This document shows, piece by piece, positions 1 to 5,419 of a stretch of DNA of 5,596 nt; position 1 is the first letter of the stretch; the number at the start of each line of letters is the position of its first letter. The notes beneath the pieces are model-generated. The model was not told the DNA's origin. It was given only the letters and a program-made list of their open reading frames with translations, and ran no database searches. The stretch lies in assembly GCA_946623295.1 (NCBI GenBank), contig CAMOQY010000108.1:1-5596 (forward strand), in the 5' to 3' direction. This stretch comes from an uncultured Lachnospiraceae bacterium. GTDB taxonomy: Bacteria > Bacillota > Clostridia > Lachnospirales > Lachnospiraceae. Both the position numbers and the translations under genes were made by a program.

Positions 1-432
1 TCCCAGATACGGTTTGCCGGTACCGGCGGGGCCAAGTCCGAAGCAGATCATATTATTCCTTATAGCGTCAACATATTTCTTCTGGCCTGCCGTCTTTGGC
101 TTGATCGGCTTGCCGCTGATGGTACGGCAGACTATATCCGAGTCGAGATCGACGACATGGGCCTTCATTCCCTCGAGAGCGCTCGCTATGGTATAGTCAA
201 CGCTCTGTTCGTCTATTTCGCTGCCGCGGCCATGGAGCGCGGCGAGCTCGCCTATCACCTGGGCTGCGCGCCCGGCGGCTGGCTCGTCTCCTATTATCTT
301 GACGTCATCCCCGCGGGCTATGATGCTCACGCCAAAGGCTCTCTCGATTTTTTTGAGAAACCTGTCCAGCTGGCCGCTCACAGCCTTCAGCGCATCCACG
401 GGAATGTCTATGGTCTTGTGATTTTCTTCCAT
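1..432 (-). CDS. phoH: PhoH-family ATPase, N-terminal part (cut by window edge)
   Basis: This is a PhoH/YbeZ-type ATPase, a cytoplasmic P-loop protein usually encoded beside the rRNA-maturation endonuclease YbeY and thought to act in RNA metabolism. The visible 144 residues comprise the N-terminal KH-like region (about 5-75), the conserved segment GKPIKPKTAGQKKYVDAI (107-124) and the start of the ATPase domain with FGLGPAGTGK (131-140). The family normally has about 310-350 residues, so more than half lies off the left edge. The start is ATG at 430-432, with an AAAGGAG ribosome site at 444-450. The spacing of 11 bases is long, and a second ATG at 437-439 lies closer but out of frame. One oddity is that the residue after the Walker A lysine is Pro141 (codon CCG at 10-12) where Thr is expected, followed by YLG rather than the usual YLA. 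The family call is firm; whether this copy is active is not. Confidence 0.93.
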   Translation of the reverse strand, partial: MEENHKTIDIPVDALKAVSGQLDRFLKKIERAFGVSIIARGDDVKIIGDEPAAGRAAQVIGELAALHGRGSEIDEQSVDYTIASALEGMKAHVVDLDSDIVCRTISGKPIKPKTAGQKKYVDAIRNNMICFGLGPAGTGKPYLG

Positions 433-443
433 ATGGCATAATA

Positions 444-450
444 CTCCTTT
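444..450 (-). promoter_or_regulatory. Ribosome binding site of phoH, ambiguous start
   Basis: The minus strand reads AAAGGAG. It lies 4 bases before an out-of-frame ATG (437-439) and 11 bases before the phoH ATG (430-432). The longer spacing is used because only that frame gives the PhoH protein. The site is only about 5 bases from the transcription start inferred from the promoter at 462-489. Confidence 0.6.
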
Positions 451-461
451 ATAACCATAGT

Positions 462-489
462 ATTTTACCATCTTTTGCAGAATTATGAA
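462..489 (-). promoter_or_regulatory. Probable sigma-A promoter of phoH
   Basis: On the minus strand a -35 box TTCATA (484-489) is followed after 16 bases by a -10 box TAAAAT (462-467). The -10 box is preceded by TGG, giving an extended -10 (TGn). The -35 match is only 4 of 6, but the region upstream (about 490-520) is very T-rich and could act as an UP element. The predicted start is the G at about 455, leaving a leader of some 23 bases. The promoter sits just downstream of the rpsU terminator, as expected for a separate transcription unit. Confidence 0.6.
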
Positions 490-547
490 ATAAGAAATAA
501 AAAAGAAATACCTGAATATAAAACAGAAAACCGCCTGATACAAACGC

Positions 548-576
548 AAAAAAAATCCCGCACACAAGGTGCGGGA
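548..576 (-). terminator. Intrinsic terminator after rpsU
   Basis: The minus strand has an 8-bp perfect stem, TCCCGCAC paired with GTGCGGGA (556-563 with 569-576), a 5-base loop and then eight consecutive T residues (548-555). It starts 16 bases after the rpsU stop. Textbook rho-independent form. It would end both rpsU transcripts and any read-through from the HlyD-like gene. Confidence 0.93.
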
Positions 577-592
577 CAATTTGACGATCAGA

Positions 593-766
593 TCAATACT
601 TGCGCTTGCGAGCTGCCTCAGACTTCTTTTTACGCTTTACGCTGGGCTTCTCGTAATGCTCTCTCTTACGAATCTCCTGCTGGATACCGTCCTTCGCACA
701 ATTTCTCTTGAATCTGCGAAGCGCGCTATCTAAAGTCTCGTTTTCTTTAACGATAACGGTTGCCAT
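593..766 (-). CDS. rpsU: 30S ribosomal protein S21
   Basis: This small basic protein of 57 residues is ribosomal protein S21 of the 30S subunit, which in well-studied bacteria sits near the 3' end of 16S rRNA and helps initiation. The protein starts MATVIVKENETLDSALRRFK, has the conserved middle NCAKDGIQQEIRKREHYEKP (22-41) and ends in a Lys/Arg-rich tail, KRKKKSEAARKRKY. Length matches the Gram-positive family (about 57-60). The ATG at 764-766 is preceded by a strong GGAGGGAGGG ribosome site 8 bases away. It has its own promoter (821-848) and terminator (548-576), so it can be made as a short single-gene transcript. In Bacillus subtilis several genes separate rpsU from phoH; here phoH follows directly. 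Confidence 0.97.
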   Translation of the reverse strand: MATVIVKENETLDSALRRFKRNCAKDGIQQEIRKREHYEKPSVKRKKKSEAARKRKY

Positions 767-797
767 GTCTACTACCCTCCCTCCAGCTTAGAGATTA

Positions 798-812
798 TGC
801 CGAAAAACGGCA
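798..812 (-). other. Hairpin at the 5' end of the rpsU leader
   Basis: The minus strand reads TGCCG, TTTTT, CGGCA: a 5-bp perfect stem with a 5-base loop. With the promoter at 821-848 the transcript would start near 813, which places this hairpin at the extreme 5' end of the mRNA. That position is typical of stems that slow 5'-end-dependent decay, but no function can be shown from sequence, and a 5-bp stem could be chance. Confidence 0.4.
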
Positions 813-820
813 CGAGCACT

Positions 821-848
821 ATTTTATCAGATGCATCGGAAATGTCAA
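821..848 (-). promoter_or_regulatory. Sigma-A promoter of rpsU
   Basis: The minus strand has a perfect -35 box TTGACA (843-848), a 16-base spacer and a -10 box TAAAAT (821-826). A TGA directly before the -10 box gives an extended -10 element. The predicted start is the G at about 813, giving a leader of about 47 bases before the rpsU ATG. This is the best promoter in the window and fits a highly expressed ribosomal protein gene. Confidence 0.85.
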
Positions 849-893
849 GACGTTTGTTTTGGCATTAGAAGTAAGTTGTTTCGTCAAGCTAAA

Positions 894-2255
894 TCAGTAT
901 ATCTTTTCTCCCTCAACCGCGGAAGAACCGTCGAGGAGGATATTGTCGCGGGCGGCTATGCCGTATGGAGTTCCCTTGCTGACGATATAATACTCGCTGT
1001 TTTCATCTATCACGACAATGACCTTGAATACAGCGTAGCCCTTATTTACACAGAGCACGCCCGGGAGCTGCTTGACTGCGGAGACCGCAAAGCGATCCTG
1101 CGAATCCGGCTTGACCACGATGCTGCCAAGCTGAAGCTGGTCGCGCGAAACGTAGGCATAGGTATCGTCGCGGAAAAAGATATCGGCTTCGACAAATTTA
1201 GCCGTAGTGCCGTCTACCGTCACGGTCTCGGTGAAAAAGCCCTCGGCGTCGGTATTTCCGCCGGTAGTAACGTAATCAAGAGGCAGTACGTAAAAGTCGG
1301 ATGAAGTGACGCAGCTGACCGGGATCTTAAGCCCCGAGCGCGCGTTCTTTTCTATGGTGACCGTCAGATACCTCGTATCCGCGTACTGTATCATATATCT
1401 GGAGAGGGTAAGCAGTCCGTAGGTATTGCCGTCCGCACCGGTAAACTCCTCAAACAGGACCGTAGTACTGATCCCCGTCTCGTTTAATATCACGTTTACG
1501 CGGTCAAGATCGCGAAGATCCTCAGCGTCCTGCCCGGAGAGAGGGATGGCGATCGACCAGGTCTCGGAATCGATAAGCTTGTATACGGGAGAACCGGCGG
1601 AAACGGCGCTTCCGCTCTTGAAATTTGTCTTGGTATACTCTTTGACATTGAAATCAGCAGCCGTCAGATCGGCGGCAGCCTTCTCCTCGTAGCCGTCGCT
1701 GTAGTATTCGACAATACCGATACGGTCCGAGGAATAGGTGTGGAAATACGTCTCGCTGATACCCAGCTCCTCAAGTCCCTCGGCAGAGGAAATATCGAGG
1801 AAGCTCAGCAGCCTGTACGCAAGATTATCCTTTAGCGTATAAACGTCCGAATAATCCACGGGATCAAAGGAAAGCGAAAACTGTGAAAGGCTCGCGGTAA
1901 GCTGCGCGAGATTGTCCTTTGACAGTCCGCTCGTGCCGACATGGGAGGCAAGCATATTGTTGAAGCTGCCGTTCTCATCGATGGAGTAGATAGTATTTGT
2001 TGTGGAGCACCTTCCGCCGCTTTCGAGATAATAATTCACATATCCGCTGCTCTCGGACGGTATGAGCTTTTCACTGCGCAGTATCAGTCCTGTATAGGTC
2101 GGATTCTGAGTAAGCGTGACCTCCTCTCCCACCGTGTAGATCGAAACCTTGTCTCTCGTGACATATGAGATCATGTGGTAGGAAAGGTAAATGAGTACCA
2201 GAGTGAAAAGCAGCACTCCGATAGATATTCTGCGATGTCCGGCGCCGCGCGCCAT
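894..2255 (-). CDS. HlyD-like single-pass membrane protein
   Basis: The 453-residue protein has a short basic N-terminus (MARGAGHRR) and one membrane segment at about 10-30, so most of it should lie outside the membrane. Two half-lipoyl-like segments are visible: about 55-95 (GLILRSEKL, GYVNYYLESGGRCSTTNTIYSID) and about 178-228 (IGIVEYYSDGYE, then SGSAVSAGSPVYKLID). A helical region with DNLAQLTASLSQF and DNLAYRLLSFLD separates them. Beta-rich barrel-like segments follow, and the C-terminus has YGIAARDNILLDGSSAVEGE (431-450). This layout matches the HlyD-type adaptor proteins common in Clostridia, some of which are encoded near sepF/ylmG division genes. No ABC or RND transporter gene is present here to serve as a partner. 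The start lies one base after the rsfS stop, with GGGAG 9 bases upstream, so the two are probably translationally coupled. No terminator follows it before rpsU. The family assignment is by pattern only; function unknown. Confidence 0.8.
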   Translation of the reverse strand: MARGAGHRRISIGVLLFTLVLIYLSYHMISYVTRDKVSIYTVGEEVTLTQNPTYTGLILRSEKLIPSESSGYVNYYLESGGRCSTTNTIYSIDENGSFNNMLASHVGTSGLSKDNLAQLTASLSQFSLSFDPVDYSDVYTLKDNLAYRLLSFLDISSAEGLEELGISETYFHTYSSDRIGIVEYYSDGYEEKAAADLTAADFNVKEYTKTNFKSGSAVSAGSPVYKLIDSETWSIAIPLSGQDAEDLRDLDRVNVILNETGISTTVLFEEFTGADGNTYGLLTLSRYMIQYADTRYLTVTIEKNARSGLKIPVSCVTSSDFYVLPLDYVTTGGNTDAEGFFTETVTVDGTTAKFVEADIFFRDDTYAYVSRDQLQLGSIVVKPDSQDRFAVSAVKQLPGVLCVNKGYAVFKVIVVIDENSEYYIVSKGTPYGIAARDNILLDGSSAVEGEKIY

Positions 2256-2256
2256 T

Positions 2257-2622
2257 TTACTGTTCTCCCGGGATGGTCTCTATAAGCTTTCCGTCCCTCC
2301 AGATGCGCTCCAGATCGTAAAATCTGCGGTCCTCGCGCGAGAAAACGTTGATGATGACGTCGCCGTAGTCCATCAGGACCCAGTTGGCGGCGTTGTAGCC
2401 TTCGGTGGATCTGGGCGTAAAGCCGGCTCTGCCGAGCTTTTCATCCACATTGTCCACGAGAGCGTGGACCTGATTGGGATTTTCGCCGTTTGTGATAATA
2501 AAATAGTCCGCTATCGTCGAGATACCGGATATATCGATGACCTTGATATCAGCGGCCTTCTTTTCGGAAAGAGCCTCGCAGGCAAGGTCGACCATCTGTT
2601 TTATCTTTTCCTGTTCTGTCAT
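2257..2622 (-). CDS. rsfS: Ribosomal silencing factor RsfS
   Basis: RsfS (Iojap/DUF143 family) binds ribosomal protein L14 on the 50S subunit and blocks joining with 30S, lowering translation in starved cells. The 121-residue protein has the family core: IADYFIITNGENPNQVHALV (38-55 region), EGYNAANWVLMDYGDVIINV (74-93) and FYDLERIWRDG (101-111). Length is normal (about 105-130). At Asn92 I would expect His in many relatives (VHVF-type motif); this may be ordinary variation. The reading frame is open upstream to 2754, but the start is ATG at 2620-2622 (MTEQEKIKQM): homology begins there, GGAG lies 5 bases before it, and the longer version would overlap the preceding gene by 101 bases. It follows nadD-yqeK by 31 bases and runs into the HlyD-like gene with a 1-base gap. 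Confidence 0.95.
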   Translation of the reverse strand: MTEQEKIKQMVDLACEALSEKKAADIKVIDISGISTIADYFIITNGENPNQVHALVDNVDEKLGRAGFTPRSTEGYNAANWVLMDYGDVIINVFSREDRRFYDLERIWRDGKLIETIPGEQ

Positions 2623-2637
2623 AAATGCTCCGTTTGC

Positions 2638-2655
2638 AAAAGAGCCTTCCGGCTC
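2638..2655 (-). terminator. Weak terminator-like hairpin between nadD-yqeK and rsfS
   Basis: The minus strand reads GAGCC, GGAA, GGCTC and then TTTT: a 5-bp GC-rich stem (2642-2646 with 2651-2655) closed by a GNRA-type tetraloop and followed by four T residues (2638-2641). Two bases of the nadD-yqeK stop codon (TGA, 2654-2656) lie inside the stem. The U tract is short, so it is more likely a partial attenuator, pause or RNA-processing site than a full terminator. Chance is possible. Confidence 0.4.
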
Positions 2656-3760
2656 AACAGTATTCCCTGTATTTATTATAGACGCTGAGAGTGGCCTCGT
2701 CAATTGACTTGCCTTTTTCTTTGAGATGGCTGAGGGTAGACTCGGCGCAGGCAAAAACCGCCTTTTTTATGTCCGAATAGGCCAGTTCCCGAAGGCGCTC
2801 CAGATCCGGTATCCCCTCACGCCCGGGCTCGATCATATCGGCAACATAGACTATCTCTTCGAGCAGGCCCATGTCCGGACTTCCCACGGTATGGTGGGCT
2901 ATAGCGGACAGGATCTCCTTATCCTCTATACCGTAGTATTTCTCTGCTATCGCAGCTCCGGCCGCTGCGTGTCCGAGCGCGCCCCCGTAAGGTTTTCCCA
3001 CATCGTGAAGCAGCCCGGCAAGATATGCCCTGTCCGGGTCTTCGCCGTATATGCAGGCCATATCGCAGGCAGTATCGGCCACTCCGAGACTGTGGATAAA
3101 CCGCGATGGCTTGAGTTCCCTCCGGAGCCTGGCTTTCATCTGATCAAGGGACGGATGCGGCCTGTAAAGCCCGATCCCGCGTATATATTCGAGCACCGCC
3201 GCCGGCACCTCGTCTTCAGCTTCATCCCTTGCAGCTCTCTCGCGGATCTCAGTGGAGCTGGTTTCAAAGCCGTCCCAATCTACGAGACGGATCCTTGCGC
3301 CAAAGCGCTCCCGCAGGCTGTCTATCTCGGAAGAAAGCCTTTCGTCTCCGGTCTGATCTCTGCGTCCAAAGACCGCCAGAGATGCCAGATCGCATATCTT
3401 TTCAGGCTCGTGCCACGTGGAAAACTGGACGAGCGTATCGGCGCCGAGTATGAAGAAAAGCTCATCGCCGGGATATTTCTCCGAAAGCTCTTTGAGAGTA
3501 TCGGAGGTATACGTCTGCCCTTCTCTTGCTATCTCCATATCCGAAGCTTCAAAAGCCGGCTCTCCTTCGATCGCAAGCTTTGTCATGTTCAGTCGGTGGA
3601 CGGCAAGAGATACATTCCGCAAGCCCGATTTGAAATACGGATCTCCCGCAGGTATGAAAAGGACCTTATCCAGCCCGAGGGCAGATAAGGCGGTCTTTGC
3701 CATCAGAATATGTCCCTTGTGTATGGGATCGAACGTCCCTCCGAGGATACCGAGTCTCAT
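2654..3760 (-). CDS. nadD: NadD-YqeK fusion: nicotinate-nucleotide adenylyltransferase and HD-domain Ap4A hydrolase
   Basis: This 368-residue protein joins two enzymes that are separate neighbours in B. subtilis. Residues 1 to about 200 are NadD, which joins ATP and nicotinate mononucleotide to give deamido-NAD. They show GGTFDPIHKGH (7-17), FILGADTLVQFSTWHEP (103-119) and SSTEIRER (168-175), the classic nucleotidyltransferase motifs. Residues about 205-368 are YqeK, an HD-family hydrolase known to split Ap4A symmetrically into two ADP. Likely metal ligands are His223 (in RFIHSLGVA), His252-Asp253 (LLHDVGKP), His264, His289/His290 (AIAHHT) and Asp308 (VADMIEPGR). All key residues of both halves appear present. 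The frame is continuous, and Met208 near the junction has no ribosome site, so I see one polypeptide. The ATG directly follows the yhbY stop with no gap, with GAGG 5 bases upstream, implying translational coupling. Such fusions are known in some other Gram-positive lineages and mollicutes. Confidence 0.93.
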   Translation of the reverse strand: MRLGILGGTFDPIHKGHILMAKTALSALGLDKVLFIPAGDPYFKSGLRNVSLAVHRLNMTKLAIEGEPAFEASDMEIAREGQTYTSDTLKELSEKYPGDELFFILGADTLVQFSTWHEPEKICDLASLAVFGRRDQTGDERLSSEIDSLRERFGARIRLVDWDGFETSSTEIRERAARDEAEDEVPAAVLEYIRGIGLYRPHPSLDQMKARLRRELKPSRFIHSLGVADTACDMACIYGEDPDRAYLAGLLHDVGKPYGGALGHAAAGAAIAEKYYGIEDKEILSAIAHHTVGSPDMGLLEEIVYVADMIEPGREGIPDLERLRELAYSDIKKAVFACAESTLSHLKEKGKSIDEATLSVYNKYREYC

Positions 3761-4057
3761 CTATACCTCTATTCCTATCTTACGGTCTTTGGGATCCTTT
3801 GCCGGACGGTAGAGGACGATCTTGCGCCCAATGACCTGTACCAGCTGGCTGCGCGTGCGTTCTGCGAGGGTATTCCCCAGTTCTCTCAGATCATCCATGC
3901 AGTTCTTGTTTACGTCGATCTTGACCAGCTCGCGCGCGGCTATGGCCTCCTCGACCGACGCGGTAAGCTCCGGTGTCAGAGACGCTTTCCCTATGTGAGC
4001 CACAGGCTCTATCTTCTGTGCCAGACTCATAAGTCTGCTTCTGTCTTTGCTTGTCAT
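3761..4057 (-). CDS. yhbY: YhbY-type RNA-binding protein (CRM domain)
   Basis: This 98-residue protein is a stand-alone CRS1-YhbY (CRM) domain, a KH-like RNA-binding fold that associates with precursor 50S subunits. Family marks are the N-terminal helix RSRLMSLAQKIEPVAHIGKA (6-25), the segment SLTPELTASVEEAIAARELVKIDV (26-49) and the C-terminal strand QVIGRKIVLYRP (74-85). Its length of about 97-100 residues is typical. The equivalent in B. subtilis is yqeI, also directly upstream of nadD. The start ATG at 4055-4057 has GGAG 6 bases upstream. It lies 11 bases after obgE and its stop codon abuts the nadD-yqeK start. Its probable role is 50S assembly, in line with obgE just before it. Confidence 0.95.
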   Translation of the reverse strand: MTSKDRSRLMSLAQKIEPVAHIGKASLTPELTASVEEAIAARELVKIDVNKNCMDDLRELGNTLAERTRSQLVQVIGRKIVLYRPAKDPKDRKIGIEV

Positions 4058-4068
4058 ATAGTGCTCCG

Positions 4069-5349
4069 TTATTCGTAGTAATCAAATTCATGTCCGTACA
4101 TACGGACCGTATCTCCCTGCTGTATGCCGGCATCCTCGAGGGCCTTCTGTATGCCGCGTTCCTTTATGAATTTCTGGAAAAACGCAAAGCCTCTCTCGCT
4201 CTCCAGATTCGTATATCCAAGCATTTTCTCGATCAGCGGGCCCTCTACCACGTAAACGCCCTTATCAACGGTAACGTCAAAGGGCAGGTCCTCGATCTGC
4301 TCGCCGTATACGAATTCGCGTTCAAAGCGCACCGGCTTGTCCGGCAGAGTCTTGCGAAGGTTATTGATGGCGTAGAGAAACTCTTTGATGCCGGCTCCGG
4401 TCGCTCCCGATATGGGATAAACTTCTATGCCGAAAGGCTGCGCAGCGCTTTTAAGTCTTGCGATGGCCGCATCCCTGTCCTCCTCGCTCATCAGATCGCA
4501 TTTATTTGCTCCGATGATCTGGGGAAGCTTTTCCAGATCCTCGTTGTAGGCCTTAAGCTCGTGCATGATCGCGGAAAAATCCTCTACCGGATCACGTCCC
4601 TCGAGCCCCGAAATATCGATCAGATGGACCAGCAGCCTGGTGCGCTCTATATGGCGCAGGAAGGTATGTCCCAGGCCGACGCCCTCGGACGCTCCGTCGA
4701 TAAGCCCGGGAATGTCCGCGATGACAAATCCGTCGCCGTCCGGCAGGTCCACGACTCCGAGATTCGGAGCAAGCGTGGTGAAGTGATAGTTTGCGATCTT
4801 GGGGCGCGCATTCGTAACGCGCGAGAGGAAAGTGGATTTACCGACGTTCGGATAGCCCACGAGTCCCACGTCCGCGATGCTCTTGAGCTCGAGAATGACC
4901 TCCAGCTCCTGACCGGGTTTGCCGGGCTTGGCGTATTTGGGCGCCTGCATGACAGCGGTGGCATAGTGCATATTGCCGATGCCTCCGCGCCCTCCGTATA
5001 GGATGATCTCGCGCATGTTATCGCCCGACATGTCGGTGATGACCTTGCCGCTTTCGGCTTCCCTGACGACCGTGCCTTCAGGCACCTTGATAACAAGATC
5101 CTCGCCATTTGCGCCGTGGCAGCGGCGTTTGCCGCCCTCCTGTCCGTTGCCGGCGACGTATTTTCTCTTGTGTTTGAAGTCGGTCAGGGTATTGAGGCCC
5201 TTGTCCACTTCGAATATTATATCTCCGCCTTTTCCGCCGTCGCCGCCGTCGGGACCGCCGTCAGGCACGTAAAGCTCGCGGCGGAAACTGATATGCCCGT
5301 CGCCGCCGTTTCCGGATCTGATATATATCTTTGCGTAATCAGCAAACAT
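4069..5349 (-). CDS. obgE: GTPase Obg/CgtA
   Basis: This is the essential GTPase Obg, which acts in late 50S assembly and links ribosome state to (p)ppGpp levels. The 426 residues show all three domains. The glycine-rich Obg fold is at about 1-158 (GGPDGGDGGKGGD at 31-43). The G domain is at about 159-335, with G1 GYPNVGKST (165-173), switch I TTLAP (191-195), G3 DIPG (212-215), G4 NKCD (282-285) and G5 SGATG (314-318). The C-terminal OCT domain is at about 340-426 (VYVVEGPLIEKMLGYTNLES, 366-385). The OCT domain fits Gram-positive forms. The start ATG at 5347-5349 has GAGGG only 4 bases upstream. It follows rpmA across a terminator, with no spo0B between them, unlike Bacillus. It heads the run of five close genes that ends with the HlyD-like gene. 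All motifs are intact. Confidence 0.98.
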   Translation of the reverse strand: MFADYAKIYIRSGNGGDGHISFRRELYVPDGGPDGGDGGKGGDIIFEVDKGLNTLTDFKHKRKYVAGNGQEGGKRRCHGANGEDLVIKVPEGTVVREAESGKVITDMSGDNMREIILYGGRGGIGNMHYATAVMQAPKYAKPGKPGQELEVILELKSIADVGLVGYPNVGKSTFLSRVTNARPKIANYHFTTLAPNLGVVDLPDGDGFVIADIPGLIDGASEGVGLGHTFLRHIERTRLLVHLIDISGLEGRDPVEDFSAIMHELKAYNEDLEKLPQIIGANKCDLMSEEDRDAAIARLKSAAQPFGIEVYPISGATGAGIKEFLYAINNLRKTLPDKPVRFEREFVYGEQIEDLPFDVTVDKGVYVVEGPLIEKMLGYTNLESERGFAFFQKFIKERGIQKALEDAGIQQGDTVRMYGHEFDYYE

Positions 5350-5376
5350 ACTTCCCTCACAGTTGTTAAAGTAAAG

Positions 5377-5403
5377 AAAAAGCGGCGCAATCGATACGCC
5401 GCT
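5377..5403 (-). terminator. Intrinsic terminator or attenuator between rpmA and obgE
   Basis: The minus strand has a 7-bp stem, AGCGGCG paired with CGCCGCT (5381-5387 with 5397-5403), a 9-base loop and a run of T residues (TTTTT, then CTTT). It starts 16 bases after the rpmA stop and ends 27 bases before the obgE start. It should end most ribosomal protein transcripts here. Because no convincing promoter follows, it may set the ratio of L27 to Obg by partial read-through. Confidence 0.85.
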
Positions 5404-5419
5404 GATAGTCTGTTAAAAC

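Noticed and set aside
861..890. Second promoter upstream of rpsU with TTGACG as the -35 box
   Set aside because: No acceptable -10 box occurs 15-19 bases downstream, while a much better promoter lies at 821-848.
831..1304. Plus-strand open frame of 157 codons opposite the end of the HlyD-like gene and the rpsU promoter region
   Set aside because: It overlaps a well-supported minus-strand gene and the rpsU promoter, and shows no recognisable protein features.
2623..2754. Upstream extension of rsfS by 44 codons
   Set aside because: It overlaps the nadD-yqeK C-terminus by 101 bases and lacks homology to RsfS; the ATG at 2620-2622 has its own ribosome site.
3137..3139. Internal ATG (Met208) as a separate yqeK start
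   Set aside because: No Shine-Dalgarno sequence precedes it, and the frame runs unbroken from NadD, so a single fused protein is the simpler reading.
2726..3688. Plus-strand open frame of 320 codons opposite nadD-yqeK
   Set aside because: It is fully antisense to a clear two-domain enzyme, has no recognisable domain, and is best explained by G/C-rich codon bias keeping the opposite strand free of stops.
4051..5001. Plus-strand open frame of 316 codons opposite obgE
   Set aside because: It is antisense to a fully intact Obg protein and its translation shows no family motif.
4647..5108. Minus-strand open frame of 153 codons inside obgE in another frame
   Set aside because: It is an out-of-frame shadow of obgE with a low-complexity, Ser/Arg-rich translation.
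5361..5395. Possible obgE promoter (TTGCGC, 16 bases, TAACAA on the minus strand)
   Set aside because: The -10 box matches only 3 of 6 consensus bases and the -35 is inside the terminator stem; too weak to annotate.
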